Below the pieces are notes generated by a model. It was given only the letters and a program-made list of their open reading frames with translations. It made no database searches and was not told the origin of the DNA. A stretch of DNA of 64,000 bases, taken from contig CAXAMN010021573.1 of NCBI GenBank assembly GCA_963970005.1, positions 345,278 to 409,277 on the forward strand, read 5' to 3'. The DNA comes from Durusdinium trenchii (Eukaryota > Sar > Dinophyceae > Suessiales > Symbiodiniaceae). Positions 45,638 to 57,443 of the stretch are shown piece by piece. Within the stretch, counting starts at the first letter, position 1. Each line of letters opens with the position of its first letter. A program made the translations under genes and the position numbers.

Positions 45638-48600
45638 CTACTTTGCAGCGGCCTTTGCCTTTGCTGACTTGCCACCAGCCGGAGCGTTCTTGTGGCGTTT
45701 GTTTTTTTTAGCTCCTTTAGCAGAAGTACCACCATTACCATTACCTGCAGAATTATCACCCTGCTCCTCACTCTTCTTCTTGGCAAAGAACTTCTTGTTG
45801 GTCCTGCAGGGCCAATCCATGCAATTGATGTTTATAATGCATGTGCATATACAAAACAGCTAAAAGATGCTAAAAGCACAAAGACCGAGCCGATCAACAA
45901 TATGTTTCCAAGATGTGTCATGATTGAAAGGTTATATACAATTCCCCAGAGTGCTATGACCATATCATGTCGATTGGCTTTGCGCAGGCGGTCCTTGCTT
46001 TCAACTCGGCGGAGGCTGCCTTGCTACACCTGATCAGCGACAAGCGTTCGAAGCTTGGCATGGGTTTATATCAGTGGAGTGGGGCCCATACGCAATGCTG
46101 GCTTTCTTCATGGCACTCTCGGACTGCTTGTAGAACCTTGTCATGCGAATTTGGGGCAACGCCTTTAGAGTGATAGCAACTGTTGGTCTTGATCGAGATT
46201 AAATTGCCTAAGTTGTGCACTCCTCGGTAAAGAAACCTTCACTTTCCCCAGTGCACCACGCTGCGCTGCAAACATCATACTGCTTGTCAATGTTGGCAAT
46301 CTCATCCTTCAGGATCTGAATGTACCTGGGCATGGACTGGGTGGAAGCGCTGGAGATCTTTAGGTGGATTGGAAAGACTCTTGACTCAAAAAGGTGCAAA
46401 ACCTACGATTTGAAACAGGAAACGCTATCGCTTGCGGATCATCGAACTTGGTTTCAATCTCGCGAATCAGTGATCGCAATTTCCCGCTTTTTGCCATCAT
46501 TGAATCTAAGACTTTGCGCAAGGCTTCTTTCGACTAACAGGGTTTGAACAAAAACACATACTTCATTGGTACAACGGATGGTGGTATAACAACAACTTCA
46601 AGCCCATGCATGAAAACATATGAAAACATATATTCATTTTGAGGCCGATATAAACCACAAGGGCTTTAACAAACGAAACACCCGCTCCTGCCCGTATTTG
46701 GATTGCGTAGTAGGCATATGAACACTCTTCTGAGAACCCTCAACCGACTGGCGCTTCTCCATTTGGGAAACTCCGGCAAATTCAGTTCCGAGCGAGCAAG
46801 ATGGATCCGTATCTGCCTGGCGGGAAAGTGGTGATGAACTTAACACTACAGGCTTTGAGAAATAGATTTGTGATAAAACATATTAACAAGTACAATAGGG
46901 TGGTAGGAAGCCTGCTTGTTCCGTTCATGTAGCTCTTCATATGTCAAGCTCTCTTTGCGCTGTCCGGACTCTTTGACGACGACATAAATCTCTTCTACAC
47001 CATCGTAGCGGTTTCTCCTTACAACATGCACCACTCAAACATGAACACGCGTGATCATGCAACGCGACTTGGCGACTTGAATCGTAATTAACATTGCAAT
47101 TACTCCTGTAGTGGGAGTCCCCAAGAGACTTGCAATATGCCAAAGCTCCTTGAATGCGTGTCCTAAGATTTGTTGAGGTGCATTTGGATTCTTTACACTG
47201 CACACCAAATGGGTTTTCATCAACGCATGTCTTATATGAGGACCCCACTCAGACCATTTCAACTCCCGGAGCTCTGTGATGGAATACCACCCCTCATCCA
47301 CAGTAATTTCGATGCTCTTCTTCCGGGAGACTGCAATCTTGATGCGGCACAGGAATTGTTCCTGGTTGTGAGACTGCACCAAGAGATTGAAGTAGAAGGG
47401 CGTTTGCATGTAACTATAGAGCTTCAATATATATCACATGGCAAATGGCATTGGATTTATTGTTCGTTATATATCGATCGATCGTTATATGTCTTCATTA
47501 CTGTTTTGTTCAGTCAGACCAAAACAAACATGCAAATGCACATGGTGTCCTGGTCAAAATTGACCTCGCAATACAAATCCGCTAGTTTATCACGGTCTCC
47601 ATTTTGCCACTCGGATTTCAACATCTCAGGAGCATCCAACTTTACGCGTTTCTGGTGTGGTCGCACCCAGCGCATGATCTTGGCCTTCGCTGCTCGACGA
47701 AGCTTGTCCTGCACGAAAATGAACGACGCTGCGTGAACCCATCGACCCTTGATACAATAAAATTCATTCAAACTGCCACGGTTAACATACGCTGACTTTG
47801 GAATCAAGCATGCTATAAGTTTGAAGAATCCCTATGGCCTTGCGGGACCCCCGGAAGCCTCCAGTATGCTCTGGATCTGATCCCTGTGTAGCATTGGTAG
47901 ACTTGCTTTCATCTGGTGTCTCATCACCTGTCTTAGGGGTTGGTTCCACGGGCACATCGACCTTGACGATCTTGAGCTCTGGCTCAAGAGAAGCACTTCC
48001 GGGCTCGGCGGGTGTCATCTCACCGGCATCCCGTTTGGCCCGTGCTGGAGTAGGGATTGGTGGAGTCGGTGTAGTGAATAAATCCGGTTTGTTTCCACCA
48101 TCTTCTACCTCAAGACTTGTGAATACCCTGTGACACAATCAATCATATTGACCAGCATGCAGTCAATCTTCTAATAAAGAAAGATCAAGTGGACATACCA
48201 AGTTCAAACTCCAGTATGTGGAAATTCCGAGCTGATAACCTTCCAGGCGGCTGAACAACCAGCTAACTCTTCCGCTGTAGCCTTGGAGACAGAATACTAT
48301 AGATCGATCGATATATAGATCTTTCAGCTATTATAGTTTTCTCCACCCTCTACCATCCGAACCATGTCCACCGACATTGGCATAAAGAATGATGGCTAAG
48401 GATTGAACTGGAAGTGTTTCCACGTCTGTGACCACTGGCTCCTTGGCATCGGGAGCCCACGTATATCGAGCGAATAAAACATTGGTCATATTGTGAGTGT
48501 GTTTTTTGCGAGAACAATGGTTTCACTGTTCAACCTGTTTCATACCAACATCAATCTAAGCAGATAGCCGACGGCTGGGAATCATTAGAATAGTTGATGT

Positions 48601-48797
48601 CAAACTCAATGTCCTGCAAAGGTATTATCAAGATCAACACTGCACAATATATACATTGTGTTGTTCAGTGTTGAATGAAAGACACAAACATATATATCCT
48701 GCAGCTCTTGTAGGAGGGCTGCTTCATCACTAGCCATCTCCACATGTGCAATTCCATCAGCAAGAGTTGCACAACTCCCAAGCACCGAAGCTGACAT
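45638..48797 (-). CDS. Intron-rich basic protein of unknown function (gene 3)
   Basis: The start is ATG at 48797 (MSASVLGSCATLADG). Exons: 48699-48797, 48569-48613, about 48352-48441, 48210-48281, 47839 (or 47797)-48108, 47550-47708, 47249-47361, 47106-47162, 46912-47017, 46688-46816, 46424-46533, about 46272-46349, 46092-46179, about 45980-46015 and 45638-45803. Phase agrees at nearly all joins; the third, twelfth and fourteenth exon ends are uncertain. The middle codes for DKLRRAAKAKIMRWVRP, EGWYSITELRELKWSE, TRIQGALAYCKS and RNRYDGVEEIYVVV. These form a conserved block I associate with a dinoflagellate family (from memory). The tail is Lys-rich (TNKKFFAKKKS ... KAKAAAK, then stop), suggesting a nuclear or nucleic-acid-associated protein. 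No catalytic motif is recognised. About 550 residues in total. Donors are a mix of GA, GC and GT. Confidence 0.6.
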
Positions 48798-49124
48798 GCT
48801 TCAAGCACACTAAAGTGAAGAGTGACAGAGCCCTGATCAGCTTAGGAGTGTGTCATCCAATGATCGAAGGAAAAAGACACGCAAAAGCTCTGAAGGGAGC
48901 GATACAAAGTATAAACTGTATGGTTCGAGTCATGAACGGAAAGCTTCAGATCTCAAAGCGCGCTTTGACCACTGTCCACAATGCCGGTCGCGAGGTCAGA
49001 ACGGCTCATGTTAATTATGATTTGGAATGCGTGGTCAGGCCAGTGTCCGGCACGGCCACACACAAAGTTCTAAAATATTGCCCAAAAACCTCTCTGGTGA
49101 GGGGGTCCATACCCGTAATTATTT
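48798..49124. other. Intergenic, upstream of gene 3
   Basis: Contains the presumed promoter and 5' leader of gene 3. No TATA box is evident. No spliced-leader remnant was recognised. Confidence 0.35.
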
Positions 49125-49285
49125 TTACGGGGATGTACGGGTAAATTACGGGTTGGGTACGGGTTGGGTACGGGTTTGGGAAACCCGATGTTTGCTAGGA
49201 CACCCGGGGTTTGGTCTTCCAGGTTACGGGGATGTACGGGTAAATTACGGGTTTGGTACGGCCTGGGTACGGGTTTAGACCACAC
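49125..49285. repeat. TACGGGT-rich duplicated repeat between genes 2 and 3
   Basis: A 30-bp segment starting TTACGGGGATGTACGGGTAA is present at 49125-49154 and again, apparently perfect, at 49224-49253. Around both are multiple GGGTACGGGTT words, and AAACCCGATGTTTGC sits between them. The nearby words ACCCGTAATTATTTTTACGG and ACACCCGTTATTTTT give inverted matches at the edges. Confidence 0.8.
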
Positions 49286-49417
49286 CCGTTATTTTTTTAG
49301 AAAAAAACACACAAATATTGTCAGGAGTCATCAAACGTCTTTCACTACCACAATGTTTCATCTTTCAGTCCAAAACTAGAATGTCAGCATGAGTGAGCAC
49401 ATGATATACCTATCAAA

Positions 49418-50834
49418 TCACACCAGATCATCAAGCTTCTTGGGCATCAAGGGCAACCATTCATCAGGCACAACCAACTTCTTGTACCTTCGTAGATAGT
49501 TGTACACTGGGATAAAATCAGCTGAGCCCCAAAGGTCAGATACTGGCCACTCAGGGGCACGGAAAGTTTCAAAAGCCGACGGCAGCTCTCCATCCCGTGG
49601 CAACTCAGGTTGGCCTGTTGCGGTCTTCTTCATTTCCTCTGCAATGTCAACCACTGCCCTGGCGAAAGGCGCCGGATAAATCCTGGGCGGACGGATCGCA
49701 GGTCTTCACTTTTTTTGGTTTGGGGGGGGGGGCAGACACGGCAAGAGTACATTCAGCTCACAGTTGTAACAAAGGTAAATTAATATGAGGCTCTCAGTGG
49801 CACGTAGGTGTTCTGTACCTTTGTATCGTTGTTTTCCAGAACCATCGACATATTTGACCGCACTCTTGACTTTGGAATCCTTGTTCTTCCATCCAACCAA
49901 CTTGCCTTTGTCGAGTTTTAATACAGCAGGTGTGTTGGCATAGAGGTAGTGGCGTTTGGCAGTACGGGATGAATAATGTGCCATCCACCATCGGACCTGC
50001 TGCACCTGCGCGAAGGATATTCAAGTGTCACTTGTGTTATGTCGATCGATCTATAAAATGAGTTGCTGATTTCTTTCATGCATGATCTTATTAAGGCCAA
50101 TGGTGAAGGCCAATGGTGTGATTCATGGTTGCACCACAAATTGGAGATAGGGCCCTGACTGAGAACTCGTGACCGCACTCGAAAATGTGTTGGATGGTTT
50201 CCCTCCAAAGAGGATAGAATTCCAGAAGTGATCCATTGGGCTGTTCCACTGACCATGCACCACCAAGAGCGGTCACCAAAAGAATCAATCCGCATGTCCT
50301 GACAGTTGACATTTGTTGGATGCACATGCATATGATAAATGCGAACTAGACCCTTCGGTTAAAAGTACGAATCATAGAGCGACATCTCCGTATGATTTTC
50401 CAAAACCAATCCTTTCCAATAGCTTGTTGGCCAACGCAACTGACTTGTAGGGGGTGTGTCCGACAGGCGCGCACGCTGATCGTTGACTGGTCCCCACATT
50501 CATCTTGGAAAATGAAGAGCACTTCACCCCAAAGTGGCTTGCAAATCCATTGGGATCTGCCCGCAAAAGGAACAGAATAGCCAGCCTCAGTGCTACTCAT
50601 CCAGAACCCCCGAGCGATATGGCGGTGTATAAATTTGTAGGAAACAGAAACCCAACACACAATGCATTCAAGAAACGCATATCCAGACGAATGTGTCAGG
50701 TCCATGAAGTTCGACTTTCTATAGCTAGGCTGATCATTATCCAATAGATCAAAGCGGGCAGACCTGTATTCACTAGCATGCATCATGGTGGTCAGTCTCC
50801 CCACGCCGGCATAGAACTCCAGCCACTGAAACTC
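49418..50834 (-). CDS. Cytosine-5 methyltransferase-like protein (gene 2), 5' part not found
   Basis: Five phase-consistent exons: 50677-50834, 50412-50585, 50169-50298, 49794-50005 and 49418-49682 (stop at 49418-49420). The order of motifs suggests a diverged C5 DNA methyltransferase fold. LEFYAGVG in the first exon resembles motif I (FxGxG). GVKCSSFSKMNVG with a following R resembles motif IV (PCxxFS), the catalytic Cys kept but the Pro replaced by Lys. WSVEQPNGS resembles motif VI (ENV/ENP), with Gln in place of Asn. Downstream come QVRWWMAHY, KRHYLYANTP, a Lys-rich segment with YVDGSGKQRYKGT, then IYPAPFARAVVDI and TFRAPEWPVSDLWG. These modules also recur in dinoflagellate proteins as I remember them. 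Activity is doubtful without further evidence. Donors are GT at the first intron and GA at the other three. Upstream exons, including the start, were not identified. Confidence 0.6.
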
Positions 50835-52515
50835 CTGGCACGGAATATGACTGGAAGGAATCTCAAACATTTGTTCATGCATAAGTAATTGTTTCGGACA
50901 TTGGTTGAACTCAGACAGTTCCAATATAAAAATTTAAAAAATATATAGTGAAGCACACGGGTTCGTATTGAACTTATATTGTCTCGATCTCCTGCTTGAT
51001 CTCATGTGACCAGGTCAACAAGAGGATGATCATCACCAAGACCTCGGCTTTCGGATATTGCTTCTCGGAAGAATCTCATTCAACCGCTCAACACACATCC
51101 CATCGATATCAGGAGCGTACTTGTTTGTTCATGTTTGTTGAGTTATCATTTTGGTGACAGCTCATAGTGGAGCATGATAATACTGGTCATGCATATGACT
51201 CAATGGAACATTTCTGGAGTTCTACTGCTTCCGAGAGAAACCATCCAACACATTTCTTGACCGAGTGAATGGGTTTCAATGTATATACTTTTTGGAAAAC
51301 ACACCCACTCTTGCTGCATATCGATTCATGCATCTTATAATGAAATCTGTCGCATTGGTACTCAGACCCCCACCTTCGGAGCATGAAGCCGTCGGAGTCT
51401 CCAAACCAGTTCATTTATGCACAACATTGCAACAGCTTATGAGGACAACAGTGAGAAGGCAGCTTGGATGACAATCAATAAATCATTACGAATTTGCAGG
51501 GTTGTAGGTTGATGCATGTGTTTCTAAATGGAGCCCACTTGCGGACAATAAAGCTGACATAGTCGGTTGGTTCGTGCTTTGCAAGGCCAAAAATTCACCC
51601 TTGCCAAACAGGTTTCATCAACATTTCCCTTCAACAAGACTTGCCCATGCACAAAACTTGACTTGACACACAGATATGATCATCCACATGGGCCACATGG
51701 ATGCGAAAATATAATCAAGCCAGAAGTGCATTTCTTTTTTAAAGTGTTGGCCCTGACCTTCCAAAGGTTGTGGCGCCTTTTGATCGTGGCAGCCGATTGA
51801 TCCATGACCTCGGCCATCAGGACCAAAGAAACGGTTTCATGGAAGTTGGGGGAGGGAAAGAGTGAAGGGAACAAAGAAGTCCAGATCGCATGGGTGGATG
51901 TGTCCCGACCAGTGTTATTCGATCATTACAGTTCTAACTGAGTGATTTTATGTTGAAAACACTTGTCCTATAGCTCGGTCTTGAGAATTCCCACCTATTC
52001 CCACGGTTCCGCACAAGTCAGCAGGCATCTCTTTTTTGGCACTGATCGAAGTTGTTCCGGTTTGAGATTGAACCACGAATCGACTTGAAGTAGGTTCTAA
52101 AAATGGCTGGTGCTAGTTTACAGCTATAACTGTTTGTTTTGAACAGATTTCTCTGACAAGAAGGGATTACATTTGAACATGATTCCTCAAACGGTGTATA
52201 TATGCAAACTTCCGTGGACGCCGATGGACCCAAGCACCTGCCAAGAAGGTTCTAAGCCGAAGATGTTGACTCCCACACGATAGTGCCCGAAGCTTCAACA
52301 AACCATCATTCTACAGTAACAATGTGAACATGACAACAAACGATTGGGATGGTTGTTAGCTGCGAACACTAATAGCTTCGGGTTGTTGCGTGGCCACTGT
52401 AAGCACCAATTTTGGGAGATGTATGTGTGGCTCCCCACAAGTTGATTGCAACTTGCTTCCCTGCACACTCCAATTGGCGCGGCCTATGTGGCACAACACT
52501 TTAAATCACATCAAA
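50835..52515. other. Unresolved interval between genes 1 and 2
   Basis: It should contain the start of gene 2, unless genes 1 and 2 are one transcription unit. Minus frames at 51187-51414 (containing SDGFMLRRW) and 51680-51874 (containing IKRRHNLWKVRANTLKKK) are possible exons, but no phase-consistent chain could be made. Confidence 0.35.
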
Positions 52516-55500
52516 TCAATCGCTGGAGTTCTTCAGCGAGCCATCTTTCAAAACTTCTTTTGCCAACTCCTTCAACTTAAGCATGGTTTCCTGGATGCTG
52601 TTACGATCGCTGTCAGTGAGAGAAGATGCAGCACCACGTTGAGCAATCAAATCGTCCATGTAGGTGGCCTCAGAGCAAATAATACTACCAATCATTGCAA
52701 AGAACACCCAGTTGCAATGTACACACACAAATTAACTCTGAGAAAGTGTTGGACCAAGACCTCAAACAACTTAAGGCACACAGGTGCGTGATCATGTGCG
52801 CAAAGGCTTCGATTACTGAACTCGCTACCGAGCTGCTAGCAAATCAGCCACAATCAGCGTCGCCCCAAGGATGAATGTTTTTGGGGTATTTGGTTCGCTA
52901 TAGACGGCCATGGAGATGTAGGCAACGTCCTTTGTGGTGCCCTTGAACCTCAATCCAACAGCTGGCCTGGTCCAATACACACTTAGGGTGCAGTCCTTAT
53001 GTTCTGCCAGTCGGCTCCGCAGCTCAGTCCTCACCTGTTCATCCTGCACCTTTCCAGCAGCCTTGACAAAGGCCATGATCTCTTCCACAATTCCATAATC
53101 GGTGTTTGGAAAGGATCTATGAACTTTCACCTGTTCTGACAACACTGGCTTCGACGACCGGCGCTTCTTGGATTCTGCACGTGATGGGCTCTCGAGACCA
53201 TCTTTGCGTTTTTGGTTGGTCTTTGGTTCAGTGCGAGCTGGTCGATCGGCTTCGTTTCCATGTTCCTTCCTTTTTTTCTTTGAATGGGCACTAGCTGCAG
53301 ACGCTAACATTTCTGCAGCAGCGCCTGTCTCCTCATCTTTGTCATTCTTTTTCTTCTTCTTCATAGATTCCTTTGCCTGTTCAGGCAGTTCCTTTGTTTT
53401 TTTACTTTTCCTGTACCGTTTTCCATCAGCATTTCGATGGCTGGAGTCTCCTGGCACCTGGTTTGATTCCTCGGCCAATTTGTATTTTCCATATTCCGCC
53501 TCCCACCAGGCATACGAATCCCATGCCCACTCTTCATTTTCCCAGCCATATTCATATGCCATTTCCCACCCCTCGTCAGTGCCCCAGGCTGCCCAATTTG
53601 CATCCGGATCTGGTGGCGGTGCTTTCTGTCGAGAAGCCGATGCCGGGCGTTTCATTACCTGTGTAGAGCCGCGTGACCTTCCCCGACCCCTACCTCTTCC
53701 ACGGCCTTTGCCCCGACCTCTACCTCCCTGACCTTCCTCACCTTCCTCACCTTCCTCTTTGGATCTCTGCTTCAATTGGTCCAGCCTCGTCACCTTTGCA
53801 CCTGAAGGCTCCTGTCAAGGGCTTGGCACGAATTCAACACAATCCAACATTGCGCACACAAACAAGAATATAACTACAGGCCGCTATCATGATCTGTGAC
53901 ATCAAAAACAAATCACACTGGTTAATTAGAAAACGGTCCGCCTGGTCAGCGTCACTGGGAGTGTAGACATCGATTGCGGCTGGCTTCTTAATCTTCTCAA
54001 GAGAAGACTGGTTGACCTCCTCGTTGCCAGTCCCGAACTGTTTGGTAGAGTCTTCACCGGATTCCTCCGGGGCAGGTTTGCGACCCTTCGACTGAAACGA
54101 TGCCCGCTTCTCCTCTACTGTAGCCAACGGTGAAAGAAGCGCCGGTTTTTCCGGTGGGACAGCAACCTCCATGATATCAACCGGCAGTGTGTCCGTTAGG
54201 TCTGGTGCTTGTAGCCCAGACACCGACGAAGACCGTTGTACTGCTGTTGAACCATCGATAGAAATGCCTCAGGGATGTTTGGCATCGAGCAGTTTACAAC
54301 AAACTATCGATCTATATGAAGCAAAACATACACATGACTAAACTCATCCGATGTTTGAACGCTGGCCTTTTCCAGCAGTGGAAGGTACTTCTGCAGAAGA
54401 CTGCGCACCAGACTTCTGTGCTCGCAACCTCTATCGCAAATCAAGATCATGTTAACTAACATGCGCTATACTCAACAAGACTGCAATTGGACCATCTATA
54501 CTTGCAGTCTAATCACTTCCTCAATTGTTCCAAAATCTCTTGGCGGCGCATGTGCAAGCGTTGCATGTGTTCTTCCGGTCCTTTGCGACCAGCGCAAAGC
54601 AATGACGTATCAATTGCCAAGCTGCCACATTGTTGCACATATGTTGCAAAAACAAACCAAGACATGTTCACACAAAACACAAAAAGGGTGCAATCAACCA
54701 TTCACAACCATGCAATTAATTGCATGCCCAAGCAACCAGCTGTTCTTACATTGGATTCTGACGTTGCTGCCGAAGGTGGTTCACCCATTCCAGCAGCGAC
54801 CTGACCTTGTGACACCTCGTGTTGAAACTGGCTTGTTGTTTCTGTTGGTTCCGTGCCATCACCAGCAACTGGTGCTGGAACTGCAGCCTGTGGTTCAGGT
54901 GTAGCTTCAGGCAGCGCTGTTGGTATTTCTTGCTTTTGTTCGGGCTCAGGTACTGTAAGAGAAGGTTCTGTTGGCTGACCTCCCACACCTGAGTCCTCAG
55001 TCGGAACCTGACCAGTGCAACCTGTCTCAACACTTGGACCCGATACTTCTTTCTCAATTTTCTCATCTGGCACCTCCTCATCATGCTCACCTCCCTCTTC
55101 CTCTCCTTCCTCCTCCTCCTCCTCATCATGGTAAGCATCTTCATCATCATCATCATTGTCAAACTCCTACGCGCATAGCACATAACAAAGGTTGTGTGCG
55201 CCCAACAAATTTAAGCAAAAGCATGTCTTGTGCGTGCAAGTATATAACAACAATTTTCACCAAATGCACAGTAATGCACAGCGAAAAAAAAAATCTCCTT
55301 GGAGGATTTGGCGGATTGCCGAGCTTCCTGCTTGGCATTCACATCATCTGCCACTTCCTGTTGACACGCATATACGTTATACATTGCATCCTATAGGACT
55401 AACTTTTGATTCATTCAAATGACCATGTTGAATCTGCTGTCCATCATATAATTAGTTCGGCCATATGATACACAGAACGCAACGCCTGAAGGTTGGAATC

Positions 55501-56079
55501 AAGTTCCACGCATAGTGCTTGGAAATCTGGTACCTTATAGAAGCATGAAGTTAATGAGCGCACATCAACAGCGCAAAGCAATGTGAGCACAGCGTTGGCG
55601 AATATCGACATCATAAGCGCATATAGAAGTGAATCCTGATAACACAAAACATGCGAAATCAGAACAAAGGTACAATGCTGACTTCCGATCTCCTTACCTT
55701 CATCTTGATGAACCCCAGCAATCTACGAATATGCCAGGCGAGTGCCACAACAGTCGCTCCCAGCTCCGTGTCAGAACCTCTTTTGTTCTTAATGTATACC
55801 CGTTCGACCTCCGCGCGAAGAGGTTCAATCAGTGGAAGGGGCCGGGTCTCCTTTAGACTCATCATCGCGAGCAGTGGCATAAGAACTGCTTGGTCCTTCA
55901 CGCAAATGGCAATGCTCTCACCCTTGGAAGCATCAGATACCACAAGCTCCCCCCCCCCCACGTAGTCGTTCACGAATCTCATCATTGTTGTCCCACGAAT
56001 CAGCTAGCCCAGTCAAATCTATGGACTCGATGATTTTTCTAGGCCGGCCAGGAGGCTTTTGCTTTGTCCCATTCGCCAT
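52516..56079 (-). CDS. AT-hook-like, acidic and RGR-rich nuclear-type protein (gene 1)
   Basis: The start is ATG at 56079 (MANGTKQKPPGRPRK). Exons: 55674-56079, 55486-55533, 55298-55357, 54750-55166, about 54520-54580, 54339-54430, 53942-54240, 52829-53811 and 52516-52684 (stop at 52516-52518). Phases agree except at the exon 4/5 join (boundary uncertain) and at an 11-G run inside exon 1, where one base is in excess. Features in order: an AT-hook-like PPGRPRK near the N terminus; PLIEPLRAEVERVY; FQALCVELD; a Glu/Asp-rich stretch (FDNDDDDED then poly-Glu); a Pro/Glu-rich linker; QRLHMRRQEILEQLR; an RGR-repeat tract and several Lys-rich nuclear-localisation-like clusters in exon 8; then CTLSVYWTRPAVGLRF. 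About 845 residues, largely disordered in appearance, and likely nuclear. The family is dinoflagellate-type as I recall; function unknown. Donors are GT, GC and GA. Confidence 0.6.
55949..55959 (-). other. 11-G homopolymer with apparent +1 frameshift in exon 1 of gene 1
   Basis: Eleven consecutive G on the minus strand separate two frames that both look coding. Before it the frame reads DEIRERLRGG; after it the next frame reads ELVVSDASKGES. Ten G would keep a single frame. Either a sequencing or assembly length error, or a real inactivating or slippage-corrected site. Confidence 0.7.
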
Positions 56080-56538
56080 GCCAACGGAACAGCAGGAAAC
56101 ACAAGTAGCAACACTTGGGCCAAATGCCTTCCAGTGGCTATAGGGTTTGAACAATTGATATCAAGATGCCCTCGACTCTGAACTCCGCACACGCAGGACT
56201 TGGACTCCGCACGATGCTCTTGCATCCGCGTCCACCGCGAGAAAGAACTGGCGGACGAGTGCACGTGCTGCTTTCCGCCCGTGGTATTTGGTTGTTTGAA
56301 AGGATCTACCCTTCCAATGCTTTGTGGTTATATTTTTGATATGGTCGTGGCCCCTATCCTGAAAATATTCTTAGGACCTTCCTTTCCGCATTCCAGCATG
56401 TTCAAAGGCCCCCCATGGGCCCTCAACGCTCTGGAGCCATCGTGCTTGAAGTCACGTGTGTGCCTGTGCAGCGGAGCAACGGGGCGATCGAAACCATCCG
56501 AGATCTATTGGTAAACCAAATTATAGGGTTTTCTACCA

Positions 56539-56604
56539 ATACCCGAGGTATCGGAACGACACCCGATGTTTCGGTGGCCCTGAGGCCCAAACCCGATGTT
56601 TGCA
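56539..56604 (+). repeat. Short repeat bordering the gene block
   Basis: Contains ACCCGAGGTATCGG, ACACCCGATGTTTCGG and AAACCCGATGTTTGC within 66 bp. Compare 41838-41876 and about 49190. Just upstream, ATTGGTA and TACCAAT form a small inverted pair (56509-56541). Confidence 0.4.
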
Positions 56605-56933
56605 AGCAGACCCTTTAATTTTTATGGGTTCAGGCTTACAGGGTATATTGTATCCTCGAAATGAGGTACTCCCGTTTGCGATCGGAAAGTCTCCAGGATA
56701 TATAATAAGTTCCGGATGTTTGTTGACACCGCTCAATCAACTTTGATTCAGGTTGGGGATGAAGGGCTCAACTTCGGGATTCAGATGAAAGTCTTGCGCC
56801 CATCGCAACCTTCTTTGCCCCTCAACAAGGAAATCACCTCCGAAAACCACTGCGAGTTGGTGTGACCTTCCAAAGTAATCTAGAAAATGGGATGTGGTTC
56901 CTACATGTATCATATAAATGAATTATATAGTTG

Positions 56934-56982
56934 CATACTGTATATATATACATATATATATATGATCATATATACAGTATGT
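56934..56982. repeat. AT-rich perfect palindrome
   Basis: Arms CATACTGTATATA (56934-56946) and TATATACAGTATG (56970-56982) are perfect inverse complements around a TA-rich loop. Could extrude as a cruciform. Confidence 0.8.
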
Positions 56983-57443
56983 ATATGTGTACCCATTTTC
57001 TGAGACTCCAGGTGTGTGTGTGTGTGATCTCTCACCTTCACCGAAGGAATGACTGCTTCGGAGAACGGTTGGACGCTTCGCTCTCGCCGAAGCGCGATCG
57101 AGTGGTCCACCGAAGGACGAGTTAGAACCCCCGGCGACCGGATTCGGGGAACTTTCGATCAAGCCACGCATAAGACAACAGGCGTTGTTGTTATTTAGGA
57201 CTCGGACTGTCAATTACAAGGGGTTTTGCTGTTGGAATCTGTTGGACAATAGAGGAAGTCTGACTGCAGGCGAGAATCCGAAAGGTGATCCTTGTCAGCG
57301 GAGTGGAGCGATGCGAAGTTCCCTTGATATAGCTTCAGCAGGCTACTATCCCAGAAAACGGTTTTGCAGCCCAGATCTAGGTGACAGCGACTAGGTGAGG
57401 TCACCAGAAGATGTTTGTGGAACAATAGACCCAGGGATCTTAC

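Larger units (their letters stand above)
56080..57443. other. Gene-free stretch upstream of gene 1
   Basis: Should include the promoter of gene 1, but no TATA box or spliced-leader remnant is recognisable. It holds the flank repeat at 56539-56604 and a perfect palindrome at 56934-56982. A GT run lies at 57012-57025. Confidence 0.4.

Noticed and set aside
52516-52684. TYMDDL in the last exon of gene 1, like the YMDD box of reverse transcriptases
   Set aside because: No other reverse transcriptase motif lies nearby, and the exon is a short C-terminal tail with a charged helix.
55635-55698. Alternative exon 1/2 junction in gene 1 using GTAAGG at 55697 and an acceptor at 55636
   Set aside because: It is in phase, but it skips VRRSEVS and reads a hydrophobic stretch instead. 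The junction 55674/55533 gives a better continuation into FQALCVELD. Transcripts would decide.
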